The translations under genes were made by a program, and so were the position numbers. Positions 16,724 to 24,681 of a stretch of DNA of 64,000 nucleotides are shown one piece after another (within the stretch, counting starts at the first letter, position 1; each line of letters begins with the position of its first letter). The DNA lies in contig JANYJE010000070.1 of NCBI GenBank assembly GCA_025408405.1, positions 1-64,000 on the forward strand. The letters run 5' to 3'. The notes under the pieces are model-generated. The model saw only the letters and a program-made list of their open reading frames with translations, did not search any database and was not told where the DNA came from. Source of the stretch: Nitrosomonadales bacterium. Its GTDB lineage: Bacteria > Pseudomonadota > Gammaproteobacteria > Burkholderiales > Gallionellaceae.

Positions 16724-17773
16724 ATGATGGATATCACCAAGTTACTGGCTGATGAAGCCGAGCACCTGCTCAAGCATCGCTGTGTTGGAATCCCCAAAGA
16801 ATCATTGCATCTTCCCGGTCCCGATTATGTCGACCGCGTGGTGTCGCTGAAAGACCGCAAGCCCGGTGTGCTACGCAGCCTGCAGGCGCTGTATGGCCAC
16901 GGAAGGCTGGCGAATACCGGCTACCTGTCCCTGTTGCCGGTCGATCAGGGTGTGGAACATTCAGGCGGCGCCTCGTTTGCGCCCAACCCAATTTATTTCG
17001 ACCCCGATAATATCGTCAAGCTTGCCATAGAAGGCGGCTGCAACGGTGTTGCTTCAACGCTGGGCGTGCTGAGTTCAGTTGCGCGCCGTTATGCGCACAA
17101 GATTCCGTTTATCGTGAAAATCAACCACAACGAGATGCTGACCTATCCCAATATCTACGACCAGACCCTGTTCGCCAGCGTCAATCAGGCTTTCGATATG
17201 GGTGCGGCGGCGGTGGGGGCGACAGTGTTTTACGGCTCCGAGCATTCGCGCCGCCAGATCCAGGAAATCTCCGATGCCTTCGAGCACGCCCACAGTCTGG
17301 GGTTGGCCACTATCCTGTGGGCTTACCTGCGCAATCCGGCATTCAAGGTGGGCGACAAGGATTATCATGTTTCCGCCGATCTAACTGGCCAGGCCAACCA
17401 TCTGGCAGTCACCATCAACGCGGACATCGTCAAGCAGAAAATGGCCGAGAACAACGGTGGTTACAGCGCCATTAAATTCGGCAAGACCAGCCCCAAGGTA
17501 TACAGCGATCTGACCAGCGATCACCCGATTGATCTGGTGCGCTATCAGGTGGCGAACTGCTACATGGGGCGCGCCGGGCTGATCAATTCCGGCGGCGAAT
17601 CCGGCAAGGACGACCTGCATCAGGCAGTGCGCACCGCCGTGATCAACAAGCGCGCGGGTGGCATGGGGCTGATCTCGGGGCGCAAGGCATTCCAAAAGCC
17701 GATGCAAGATGGTGTGGCGTTGCTGCATGCGATTCAGGATGTGTATGCCGCAAAAGAAGTGACGGTGGCTTAG
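16724..17773 (+). CDS. Class I fructose-bisphosphate aldolase (DhnA/archaeal type)
   Basis: A 349-residue Schiff-base aldolase of the FbaB/DhnA type, which interconverts fructose 1,6-bisphosphate with the two triose phosphates. The barrel segments [14 protein letters not shown] and [11 protein letters not shown] are characteristic, and the GGESGKDD and [12 protein letters not shown] loops bind the phosphates. In an autotroph it serves gluconeogenesis and the Calvin cycle. Two adjacent ATGs (16724, 16727) follow AAGGAG; the first is used. It stands as a single gene after the NYN gene. Confidence 0.9.
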   Translation: MMDITKLLADEAEHLLKHRCVGIPKESLHLPGPDYVDRVVSLKDRKPGVLRSLQALYGHGRLANTGYLSLLPVDQGVEHSGGASFAPNPIYFDPDNIVKLAIEGGCNGVASTLGVLSSVARRYAHKIPFIVKINHNEMLTYPNIYDQTLFASVNQAFDMGAAAVGATVFYGSEHSRRQIQEISDAFEHAHSLGLATILWAYLRNPAFKVGDKDYHVSADLTGQANHLAVTINADIVKQKMAENNGGYSAIKFGKTSPKVYSDLTSDHPIDLVRYQVANCYMGRAGLINSGGESGKDDLHQAVRTAVINKRAGGMGLISGRKAFQKPMQDGVALLHAIQDVYAAKEVTVA

Positions 17774-17801
17774 GACGTAACGGCGAATTGCGCTCGTCCT
17801 A
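17771..17801. terminator. Inverted repeat joining two convergent stop codons
   Basis: TAGGACG (17771-17777) and CGTCCTA (17795-17801) pair across a 17-base loop. Each arm contains the stop codon of one of the two convergent genes. There is no T-run, so its role as a terminator is only suggested. Confidence 0.35.
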
Positions 17802-18587
17802 GAATGAGTACATGGCCTTTAAACCGAAGGTGTTCATGCTGGATTGGGGTTGCACAATGCTGCAAAGGATACTGCATTGTGCGCTTCCGGGGGCAGTAGC
17901 GTAAACCGGGCCGGATTGCGTGAAGCGCCAGCTGTCGTAATAGCCCACGATATCCCAGTAATTACCAGTGCGGTAGGCGAGTTCGGCATACAGGCTCACG
18001 CTCTTGCCTGGCGAAAGCTGCGGATTGGAACTGAAGCCTGCGCTGTCCAGATGCGCATCTTCGCTGGCTCTGAATGGCAGCTTGAGGCCACCGCCACCGT
18101 GGAAACCTGCACCCTGCATGGGCCGATCCAGGCTGACGCCGGTGCGCAGAAACCAGATGGAATAATCCTCAAACTGGTTCATGTTGATGGTGCGCCGCCA
18201 GCTGTCCCAGCCCAGGCCTGCCACGTAATCGAGCCGGTGATTGCCCAGGTAATTGCGCGCAATCAGCTGGCCTTCGTGCATCATGCCGCTGTAGTCAGTC
18301 TGGGTGGAAACAGGTGTGTAGCTAAATTGGGTGTAAGTGTCATACGCAACGCGCCCGCTGTAGAGCTTTGCGTTATAAGCATAAAGCAGCCCGCTGTCGC
18401 GGTCCTCCATCCATTTCAGGTACAGCGCATAGCGGGAGCCGCTTTCTTTCAGCGTCAGTGCTGGGCTTTGCAGCGTTTCCTCCCAGCTGTACTGTTCAAT
18501 ACCTGTCCCGATTCCCCAGTCTGCATGCGCCTCTGTCGACAGGAGGGCGGTTGCAAAAAGGGTTGCAGCAAAAATTCTGGCGCTCAT
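17799..18587 (-). CDS. Outer-membrane beta-barrel protein of unknown function
   Basis: The 262-residue protein has a signal peptide (ARIFAATLFATALLSTEAHA) and a body of alternating aromatic strands (QYSWEETLQ, GSRYALYLKWMED, YNAKLYSGRVAYDTY) ending in GLKAMYSF, with the terminal phenylalanine of outer-membrane barrels. It also contains two cysteines near the end (QCSILCSIV). ATG 18587 has a strong GGGGAGG upstream. I do not recognise a named family; a small 10-14-strand barrel is likely. Confidence 0.6.
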   Translation of the reverse strand: MSARIFAATLFATALLSTEAHADWGIGTGIEQYSWEETLQSPALTLKESGSRYALYLKWMEDRDSGLLYAYNAKLYSGRVAYDTYTQFSYTPVSTQTDYSGMMHEGQLIARNYLGNHRLDYVAGLGWDSWRRTINMNQFEDYSIWFLRTGVSLDRPMQGAGFHGGGGLKLPFRASEDAHLDSAGFSSNPQLSPGKSVSLYAELAYRTGNYWDIVGYYDSWRFTQSGPVYATAPGSAQCSILCSIVQPQSSMNTFGLKAMYSF

Positions 18588-18705
18588 GTCGTCCTCCCCG
18601 TGGCGGATTAAGGCGATTGAAGGTCTGCTTAATGCTACTACAATTGCCGGGCTGCAGCGCGCACGGAACATTTTTGCAACAGGCCGCCGTTAGGCAGGTG
18701 CCGAT

Positions 18706-19623
18706 TTACTTCAAGCCGACACTCATCTGGCGCCCCTCATTCAGTTTGGCCAGCTTGGCTTTCAGGTCAGGCAGTATCGCGGCGACGGCTTTTTCTCCCT
18801 CAAGCACAGCGAGGTGGCGCCCATTGAAATCGGTGGAGTTGATGCCCAATGTGGTTGGGCGAATGATGACGTCTGCACTGGGCAGCTCACTGCGATTAAT
18901 TGCCTGCCCCATGATGGTGAAGGTCTGCATCAGCACATCCAGGGTGCTTTCTGTTTTTCCATATTGTGGCCGGTCTGAAATATCGACGGCAATGACAAAG
19001 TCTGCACCTAGCGAGCGCGCTACACGTACCGGAACGGGGGCGACCAGCCCGCCATCGACATAGTCATGGCCGTTGATGGAAACCGGCTGAAAGATACCGG
19101 GTACGGAGCTCGACGCACGTACCGCCATGCCGGTGTTGCCGGTACGGAACACGATCATCTCGCCGCTATGCAGGTCGGTGGCGACCACTGCGAACAGCTT
19201 GTTGAGCTTCTCCAGCGTGCGTTGTTTGACGGCATTGTTGATGAAATCCTGCAAGGCCTCGCCCTTGATCACGCCACGGTTGGGCATGGACCAGTCGCTG
19301 ACCTGCCCCTCATCCATCTGCATGGTCAGACTCTGTATTTCAAAGCCGTTATATCCGGCCGCGTAAAGTGCGCCGACAACAGAGCCGGCGCTGGTGCCTA
19401 CGATAATGTCGGGAACGATGCCTTGTGCCTCCAGCGCCTTGATCACGCCGATGTGAGCGAAGCCGCGTGCCGCGCCACCGCCCAGGGCCAGTGCGATCTT
19501 TGCAGTCGGACGTACTACAGGCGCCGCAGCTGGCGGCGGGGTGGTGGTGCATGCGGCCAGCAGTAATGTAGTGGTGAGCGCCAGCAGGGCAGGCGCATGC
19601 ATGGATGGGAGTTTAATTTTCAT
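18706..19623 (-). CDS. Patatin-like phospholipase lipoprotein
   Basis: A 305-residue protein with a lipoprotein signal (LLALTTTLLLAAC) and a Pro/Ala-rich tether. The patatin domain follows: oxyanion loop ALGGGAARGFAHIGV, nucleophile motif GTSAG, and the catalytic Asp in DGG (YVDGGLVAPVP). Such proteins are serine hydrolases acting on lipids; the lipid anchor places this one in the periplasm facing membrane. ATG 19623 gives the clean lipoprotein signal. An open frame continues upstream but has no family match and overlaps the hemerythrin remnant. Confidence 0.87.
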   Translation of the reverse strand: MKIKLPSMHAPALLALTTTLLLAACTTTPPPAAAPVVRPTAKIALALGGGAARGFAHIGVIKALEAQGIVPDIIVGTSAGSVVGALYAAGYNGFEIQSLTMQMDEGQVSDWSMPNRGVIKGEALQDFINNAVKQRTLEKLNKLFAVVATDLHSGEMIVFRTGNTGMAVRASSSVPGIFQPVSINGHDYVDGGLVAPVPVRVARSLGADFVIAVDISDRPQYGKTESTLDVLMQTFTIMGQAINRSELPSADVIIRPTTLGINSTDFNGRHLAVLEGEKAVAAILPDLKAKLAKLNEGRQMSVGLK

Positions 19624-19723
19624 ACGTGATACCTTTAAACGAATGGTCTTGTAAATGACACAACGGTATGCATCGTCGCATCGCAATGCCATAAGTTCAA
19701 GCAGCGTGTGCAGTGATGGCCAG

Positions 19724-19999
19724 TCAAACACTACGGCGAGGCGAGAGCCACCTTGCGGTGCTGGTGGTGGCGAGCAGAAGCGGGAACAGGTACAGCCCCT
19801 CATCCTGATGGCGATACTGACCCGCACTGTCAAAGTGGCGCAGGATCGACTGAGCCGCCTGGCGTGCCTGTCCATCGAGGTATTGCTGTAACTTGAGCAG
19901 CGTGCTGCATTGCGCCAATATCCTGCCGTGGCAGGCGCGCAGCATTTCCAAAGGAACCGCGAAAGTCGGCGCACTGGCATTGCCTAACCAAGCATTCAT
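19724..19999 (-). pseudogene. Truncated hemerythrin-like (HHE) protein
   Basis: A 91-residue frame with a good ribosome-binding site (AGGAG) starts like hemerythrin-domain proteins: LEMLRACHGRILAQCSTLLKLQQYL, then AAQSILRHFDSAGQYRHQDEGLYLFPLLLA. These supply the first iron-ligand histidines and the acidic residue. After LLLA the sequence turns into an unrelated tail (TTSTARWLSPRRSV) and stops, so the last two helices and their ligands are missing. None of the other frames downstream restores them. It is likely a 3'-truncated, inactive gene, unless the short form folds as a dimer. Confidence 0.65.
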
Positions 20000-20034
20000 T
20001 GCAGTCTCCTAGCTAGCCAAGTGGTGAGTCCGCA

Positions 20035-20421
20035 TTACAGCGCATGCCACGGTTGAGGATCGTGCGTCAGTGCCACGCCTGCGATATAGAAAAACACCCC
20101 CTGCGCCGCAACCCATGCAGACAGCCTGATGGTTCGTGTTTTGCCGCGTTTCAGCGCGATCGTGCCCAGCGCGATATACAGCAGCAGCGCTACGATCTTG
20201 CTCATCAGCCAGGTATTGGAGAGCGGTGAAATTGACAGCTGTATGGCCAGCGTAACAGCACTGATCAAGAGGGCTGTGTCGACGATATGGGGTGTGGTTC
20301 TTACCCAGTGCCGCTGCAACAGTGGCGAGCCGCGCAACATCCAGATCCCGCGCAGCACAAACAGCGAGTAGCTCATCAGCACGCAGCCGATGTGTACGAG
20401 CTTGATGGTGAGGATGCTCAA
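20035..20421 (-). CDS. SirB2-family integral membrane protein
   Basis: The 128-residue protein has four hydrophobic helices and the family's start (IKLVHIGCVLMSYSLFVLRGIWML) with conserved PHIVDTALLISAV and WLMSKIVALLLYIALGTIAL. SirB2 was named as an invasion-gene regulator but its biochemical role is unknown; it is common in betaproteobacteria. The likely start is TTG, seven bases after the DsrC-like gene, so the two are co-transcribed and probably coupled. Confidence 0.8.
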   Translation of the reverse strand: MSILTIKLVHIGCVLMSYSLFVLRGIWMLRGSPLLQRHWVRTTPHIVDTALLISAVTLAIQLSISPLSNTWLMSKIVALLLYIALGTIALKRGKTRTIRLSAWVAAQGVFFYIAGVALTHDPQPWHAL

Positions 20422-20428
20422 TTGATTT

Positions 20429-20755
20429 TCAGCCCGTGCTCCACGCGCGGGGCCGTTTCATGCCGGCGATCTTGCATGCCTGTTTTACATAACCGTAAGG
20501 GAAGAGCTCGAATATCATGTTGCGCGATTCGGCCCCGTGCGTCAGCGCCAGATGTTTCATGACATGACGTACATCGGCTGCAACTTGATGCTCCACATAG
20601 TATTCGCGCATAAAACGAATCGCATTCCAGTGCGCGTCCGTGAGCTGGATATTTTCCTGATGGGCGAGAGCCATTGCCACCTCCTCAGTCCAGTCCAGCG
20701 GTTCCACCAGATAGCCTTCGCCATCGGTTTCAGGCAATTGCTCGGTCGCATTCAT
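20429..20755 (-). CDS. DsrC/TusE-family sulfur-carrier-like protein with only the inner cysteine
   Basis: The 108-residue protein is full length for the DsrC/TusE family, with the helix-turn-helix-like core DAHWNAIRFMREYYVEH and the C-terminal arm FPYGYVKQACKIAGM. DsrC carries sulfur on two arm cysteines 11 residues apart; TusE keeps only the last one. Here the inner one is present (Cys94) while the position of the outer one is Trp105 and the tail is RPRAWSTG. That pattern fits neither class, so disulfide or trisulfide chemistry as in DsrC is unlikely and a regulatory role is possible. It leads a minus-strand operon with SirB2 and lies opposite a MarR gene. Confidence 0.82.
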   Translation of the reverse strand: MNATEQLPETDGEGYLVEPLDWTEEVAMALAHQENIQLTDAHWNAIRFMREYYVEHQVAADVRHVMKHLALTHGAESRNMIFELFPYGYVKQACKIAGMKRPRAWSTG

Positions 20756-20821
20756 TATTCACCTCGATGGAAAATGGTTGTCAAGGGTAACGCACGGTCA
20801 AATTGTATATCAGGTTTTTAT

Positions 20822-20840
20822 AATATCATAGAGTGATATT
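20822..20840. promoter_or_regulatory. Candidate MarR operator
   Basis: AATATCA-TAGAG-TGATATT is a perfect 7-5-7 inverted repeat in the AT-rich space between the divergent DsrC-like and marR genes, 34 bases ahead of the marR start. Size and symmetry fit a winged-helix dimer site. It could control both directions. Confidence 0.6.
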
Positions 20841-20873
20841 TTAACTGCTTGAATAAGCATGTAGTATGCTGGA

Positions 20874-21338
20874 ATGTCAAACAAGAATTTAAGTAAGAAA
20901 GAGTTTGAAGCGCTCTCGCGTTTTCGTTACCAGCTGCGCCGCTTTTTGCGCTTCAGCGAGGAAATTACCCGCCAGTTTGGCATCACGCATCTGCAATACC
21001 TGTTGTTGCTGCATATCAAGGGCTATCGGGGGCGGCAGTGGGCGACAATTGGTGAGCTGGCTGAGCTGCTGCAGTCGCATCATCACGGTGTGGTTTCTCT
21101 GGTGTCACGCTGCGAAAAACTGGGCCTGGTATACCGGCAGCAGGGCACGGCAGACCGGCGTGAGGTCGAGGTGCATCTCACCACGGCGGGTGAGAAAGCC
21201 GTGGGCAAACTTGCACGCCTGCATCGCGACGAACTGCTCAAGCTGCAAGGTGTGTTCCAGGTTCCCGGTATGAGGGAGCTGGCCGGGGACGGGGAGGCGG
21301 AGATGCAGGACGGTGAGGGGGAAGCCGGCGGGAAGTGA
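20874..21338 (+). CDS. MarR-family transcriptional regulator
   Basis: A 154-residue winged-helix regulator. The DNA-binding part is clear: TIGELAELLQSHHHGVVSLVSRCEKLGLVYRQQGTADRREVEVHLTTAGEKA, with the wing DRREVEV. MarR dimers usually repress a neighbouring divergent operon and let go when a small molecule or oxidant binds. The neighbour is the DsrC-like/SirB2 operon, and a matching palindrome sits between them. The last 25 residues are acidic, Gly/Glu-rich and probably disordered. Confidence 0.88.
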   Translation: MSNKNLSKKEFEALSRFRYQLRRFLRFSEEITRQFGITHLQYLLLLHIKGYRGRQWATIGELAELLQSHHHGVVSLVSRCEKLGLVYRQQGTADRREVEVHLTTAGEKAVGKLARLHRDELLKLQGVFQVPGMRELAGDGEAEMQDGEGEAGGK

Positions 21339-21378
21339 TACACAAAATACTGGAATTTTATTCCTTGGATTCTATTGC

Positions 21379-22215
21379 TCAACCCCCAAACAGGTTTGCC
21401 AGCCCATCCAGTCCCACAAAATTGAAGGCATAGCTGGCTTGCGAACGCACCACCGGTTTGGCGTGGAAGGCGATGCTGACGCTGGCCTGGGTCATCATCT
21501 TGAGGTCGTTGGCGCCATCGCCTATGGCGATTACCTGCTTTGCTTTCATCTCCAGTTCATCGCGGGTACGTACCAGCCAGTCGGCCTTGGCCTGGGCATC
21601 AACGATATTTCCCAGCACCCGGCCGGTGAGTTTGCCGTCGACGATTTCCAGCGTGTTGGCCTGGGCAAAGTCGAGCCCGAGGCGCGCCTTGAGGCGCTCG
21701 GTGAAAAACACGAAGCCACCGGAAACCAGCAGGGTCTTGATACCATGTTCCTTCAGCTTGGCCAGCATAAGCTCGGCCCCGGGACTGAGCTGCAGGCGTT
21801 CGTCGTACACGCGCTGCAAGGCGCTTTCCTCCAGCCCTTCCAGCAAGGAAACCCTGCGGCGCAGGCTCTCGGCAAAGTCGATCTCGCCACGCATGGCCGC
21901 CTCGGTAATCACGGAAACCTGCGGCTTCAGGTGGTACATGTCGGCGATTTCATCTATGCACTCGATGGTGATCAGGGTGGAATCCATATCCATCACCACC
22001 AGGCCGAAGTCGGAGAGATGCTGGCTGGGGCGGACAAAGCCGTAATCCAGCTGCTGCTCCCAGCAATAGGCAGCCACGCCATCGTGCGGACGCGCATCAA
22101 CCAGGCGATGGCAATGGGCGGCGGTTTGTTCGATGCGGACGGCACTGGTCAGTCCGGCAAGATATTTGAGATCTGCGGCTAGGATGTCGTGGGTGGCCTG
22201 GATGATGAGATTCAT
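21379..22215 (-). CDS. serB: Phosphoserine phosphatase SerB
   Basis: The 278-residue HAD-family enzyme removes phosphate from O-phosphoserine, the last step of serine synthesis. It shows the nucleophile motif VVMDMDSTLI, the phosphate-binding serine in LLVSGGF, and the Mg-binding motif IGDGANDLKMM. An N-terminal regulatory part of about 70 residues precedes the catalytic domain, as in enterobacterial SerB. It is encoded alone, convergent with marR. Confidence 0.93.
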   Translation of the reverse strand: MNLIIQATHDILAADLKYLAGLTSAVRIEQTAAHCHRLVDARPHDGVAAYCWEQQLDYGFVRPSQHLSDFGLVVMDMDSTLITIECIDEIADMYHLKPQVSVITEAAMRGEIDFAESLRRRVSLLEGLEESALQRVYDERLQLSPGAELMLAKLKEHGIKTLLVSGGFVFFTERLKARLGLDFAQANTLEIVDGKLTGRVLGNIVDAQAKADWLVRTRDELEMKAKQVIAIGDGANDLKMMTQASVSIAFHAKPVVRSQASYAFNFVGLDGLANLFGG

Positions 22216-22311
22216 AAATTTTTACAATATGCTTGATTAACAGGTGCTGACCCGCATGACACTGAAAAATATAAGCAGGCTGGGGCTGGTTGCCAGTTGC
22301 TGAAGTGTTTT

Positions 22312-22983
22312 TTAGCTGATGTCGCCGGGTTCGGAGAGTGTGTTAACGCAGTAATACAACATCAGCTTGTCATTCTGGCTCGTGCTTTCAAACTCTACAC
22401 CAGTTCGTATGCCGCTGAATGATTCGCTGATATGTTTGATAATGGCTGCAAGGGTCAAATCCACATTCTTCTTTTCAAACTCAACCTGGAGTGAAAGATT
22501 GATCCTGTCCCCAATATTGCCAAGTGCTTCGCTGGAAACCAGGCCTGCACCGCCAATACTCAAATCCTTGACGATGATGGCGGTGGGATTACTCATGCCC
22601 TTTGCGGTAACGGTTGCCGTCAACTCGAGATCTGCGCGCAGATGGCTGCGTACAAATTTGACGGCCACAGTATCCGGGCAGGAAAAGCGGGCGTTAAATT
22701 GCGCGCTGTCTAATTGCAGCACGCTGGAAGTGAAAGAAAAATCGTATTTCCCGGTAAACCCCTTAATGAGGTAGCTGTCACCGGCGCGTATCTCTATCAT
22801 TTTTGTGTTGTTCACAAGAAGAGAGGTCAGGATGCTTTTTCCGGCAAAGACCGCAACAAATTGCGCCTTGTGACCCAGCATCCTGCCTTTGCTATCCAGT
22901 ATTTTCAACTCTGTGCCGGGGCGTAGCCTTAACTCCTGAATGCTGACTTCAACATGGCCAGCGCTGTTTGTTTCATGATTCAT
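22312..22983 (-). CDS. PilZ-domain c-di-GMP effector, YcgR-like
   Basis: The 223-residue protein has an N-terminal YcgR-like domain (about residues 10-110) and a C-terminal PilZ domain. The c-di-GMP-binding signature is present in slightly altered form: RSHLRADLEL supplies the arginine pair and DLSIGGAGL the second motif. YcgR-type proteins slow flagellar motors or pili when c-di-GMP is high. ATG 22983 has GAGGG upstream. It lies directly before the c-di-GMP riboswitch region, on the other strand. Confidence 0.83.
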   Translation of the reverse strand: MNHETNSAGHVEVSIQELRLRPGTELKILDSKGRMLGHKAQFVAVFAGKSILTSLLVNNTKMIEIRAGDSYLIKGFTGKYDFSFTSSVLQLDSAQFNARFSCPDTVAVKFVRSHLRADLELTATVTAKGMSNPTAIIVKDLSIGGAGLVSSEALGNIGDRINLSLQVEFEKKNVDLTLAAIIKHISESFSGIRTGVEFESTSQNDKLMLYYCVNTLSEPGDIS

Positions 22984-23115
22984 TGTTCGCCACCCTCGAT
23001 ATTGCTTGTAACGATTGATGAGCGACCAAGTCGCTATGTGGCGTGCATTTTACATGGGCATGCATCAATCGCTACAATTTGTTAATGTGCCGTATACATG
23101 CAGTCTGAAATAAAT

Positions 23116-23144
23116 TTGACAAACATTTCTTTTCATACTAAATT
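23116..23144 (+). promoter_or_regulatory. Near-consensus sigma-70 promoter for the riboswitch operon
   Basis: TTGACA (23116-23121) and TAAATT (23139-23144) are separated by exactly 17 bases. Transcription would start near 23151, about 60 bases ahead of the riboswitch. Confidence 0.7.
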
Positions 23145-23210
23145 AGTCAACATTGTGTCGCGATGCAGTTTTTATGTTTATGTATGTTCGCGGCAGTTTA
23201 ATGGAACGCA

Positions 23211-23300
23211 ATCTGCACATGGCAAACCTGTCGAAAGTCAGGGACGCAAAGTTACCGGTCTAAGGAGTTTTTTTGCTCTATGACAGCGGGATCGCCAGAT
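23211..23300 (+). promoter_or_regulatory. Cyclic di-GMP-I (GEMM) riboswitch
   Basis: The stretch contains the full conserved series of the GEMM-I aptamer in order: GGCAAACC (23221), a GAAA tetraloop closed by C-G, GGGACGCAAAG, CCGGTCTAAGG, and the tetraloop-receptor strand ATGACAGCGGGATCGCC (23280-23296). The flanks ATCTG (23211-23215) and CAGAT (23296-23300) pair to close P1. GEMM-I RNAs bind c-di-GMP. The 170 bases after it hold hairpins that could switch expression of the operon starting at 23470. Confidence 0.93.
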
Positions 23301-23362
23301 AGATTACACAGGTTGATCCTGTATCTCTGTTTATCCCCCTCAGGCCGATAACTTCGCAGGTT

Positions 23363-23428
23363 TTGCGGATTGACTGGCATCCGCAATTGGCTTCGCTTAA
23401 TATATCTATCAACCATGCGGGTATGGTT
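23363..23428 (+). other. Hairpins in the riboswitch leader (possible expression platform)
   Basis: Two hairpins follow the aptamer. The first is TTGCGGAT / ATCCGCAA (23363-23370 and 23379-23386, 8-base loop), followed by TTGGCTTCGCTT. The second is AACCAT / ATGGTT (23411-23416 and 23423-23428). Neither has a clear T-run, so the switching mode (termination or translation) cannot be decided by eye. Confidence 0.45.
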
Positions 23429-23469
23429 GGTTAGTTAGTGGAAGCATAACGACGGAATTGGGGGGTAAT

Positions 23470-24123
23470 GTGTCACCTGAACTTTCTAACAAAACCGCTG
23501 ATGCGGGAACTGCCACTTTCGTAGCGGAAAACCATTTGCTCGGCATTGTGCAGCGCATTGTGGCATCGCGTGACGATACACGTATCGTGCTGCCGGGTAA
23601 GGGCGAGATAGCCATACTTCCCGGACGCAATGAATTCCACGCCAATGTGCAGGATATGCCCGAATTCTGCCGTGCTCCCGCAGCTCATTTTGGGGTGACG
23701 GTGTTCGATGGGGCCGTCCACACCTATACATCGCGCAATGGCAGGAGCATCAAAGACCTGCTCTGGCAATCTGCCTTCCATGCTTCACAAGGCCTTCTGC
23801 TTGAGGGCTGTTCGAAATACGATGTCATCCAGTTCAGCCACTGGCCTAACCTGACCCGCCTGCCGGTCACGCCAAATGCCGCACGGATTTGCGCATTGCT
23901 CACGCGCCACCCCACCACCATCATGCTCGTGCATCGCGTACTCGGCATCGACAAGGAAGAGGTGTGGCAGATTTGCAGTGCCGCTTACAGCGCCGGCATT
24001 GCCCGCATGATCAGCCACAACCCGGCGGTGCCAGGTGTTGATGCATTTGCAGCCCAACAACCCGAACCGGTTAAAGAGCGTGGCCTGTTCCGCTCGATGT
24101 TCGCAAAAATCTCGGGGCTCTGA
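23470..24123 (+). CDS. Protein of unknown function, first gene of the riboswitch operon
   Basis: A 217-residue soluble protein with no signal peptide or membrane helix. I do not recognise its family. The N-terminal 130 residues look like a mixed alpha/beta sensor-like domain (LPGKGEIAILPGRNEF, FDGAVHTYTSRNGRSIKDLLWQSAFHA). Residues about 145-190 (ARICALLTRHPTTIMLVHRVLGIDKEEVWQICSAAYSAGIARMI) look like a winged helix. The start is taken as GTG 23470, after GGGGGGT; TTG 23458 is an alternative without a ribosome site. The GTPase gene starts three bases after its stop, so the two are surely co-expressed. Confidence 0.6.
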   Translation: MSPELSNKTADAGTATFVAENHLLGIVQRIVASRDDTRIVLPGKGEIAILPGRNEFHANVQDMPEFCRAPAAHFGVTVFDGAVHTYTSRNGRSIKDLLWQSAFHASQGLLLEGCSKYDVIQFSHWPNLTRLPVTPNAARICALLTRHPTTIMLVHRVLGIDKEEVWQICSAAYSAGIARMISHNPAVPGVDAFAAQQPEPVKERGLFRSMFAKISGL

Positions 24124-24126
24124 CAA

Positions 24127-24681
24127 ATGGAAAATAAAATCATTTTTGCAGGCCCGGTTGGCGCGGGCAAGACCACCGCCATTAGTTCTGTCAGCGACAT
24201 CATGGTCGTCGGCACCGAGGCGCGCGCATCGGATGAAGTCGCACAACGCAAGAACACCACCACCGTGGCGATGGATTACGGCATCCTCAACCTGGATGGC
24301 GGCGAAAAAGTGCACCTCTATGGCACCCCGGGGCAGGAGCGCTTCAGCTTCATGTGGGAAATATTGAGTGTGGGAGCGATGGGGTTCGTCATTCTCATCG
24401 ACAGTGCCAGACCCGACCCCATGGCAGATCTTGATCTCTATCTGAATGCATTCAGCAAGTCCATTGCCAAGTGCGGTAATGCGGTGGTGATTGGTGTCAC
24501 GCGCACAGAATTAAATCCGCAGGTTGATCTGCTGGACCGCTTTAACGCACGCCTCACCAGCATGAAGCTGAGTATCCCGGTTTTTGAGGTGGACGGGCGC
24601 CAGCGCGAAGATGTCAAACAGATGTTGCTGGCCCTGCTCACGTTTCTTGACCCCGCCACCAATAGGGGGCGCGCGGCATGA
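24127..24681 (+). CDS. Small GTPase of the COG2229 type (MglA/CvnD-like)
   Basis: The 184-residue G protein has Walker A GPVGAGKTT (residues 9-17), switch I region with KNTTTVAMDYG, the G3 motif YGTPGQERFSFMWE and a TRTE in place of the usual NKxD. GTPGQERF with Gly instead of Asp is typical for COG2229 GTPases, including CvnD of Streptomyces conservons. Such GTPases act with roadblock proteins as activators or partners, as MglA does with MglB. Three roadblock genes lie downstream here. It overlaps the next gene by ATGA. Confidence 0.87.
   Translation: MENKIIFAGPVGAGKTTAISSVSDIMVVGTEARASDEVAQRKNTTTVAMDYGILNLDGGEKVHLYGTPGQERFSFMWEILSVGAMGFVILIDSARPDPMADLDLYLNAFSKSIAKCGNAVVIGVTRTELNPQVDLLDRFNARLTSMKLSIPVFEVDGRQREDVKQMLLALLTFLDPATNRGRAA

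Noticed and set aside
19626-19980. Extension of the patatin frame upstream to 19980
   Set aside because: The extra 119 residues match nothing, overlap the hemerythrin remnant and would bury the lipoprotein signal.
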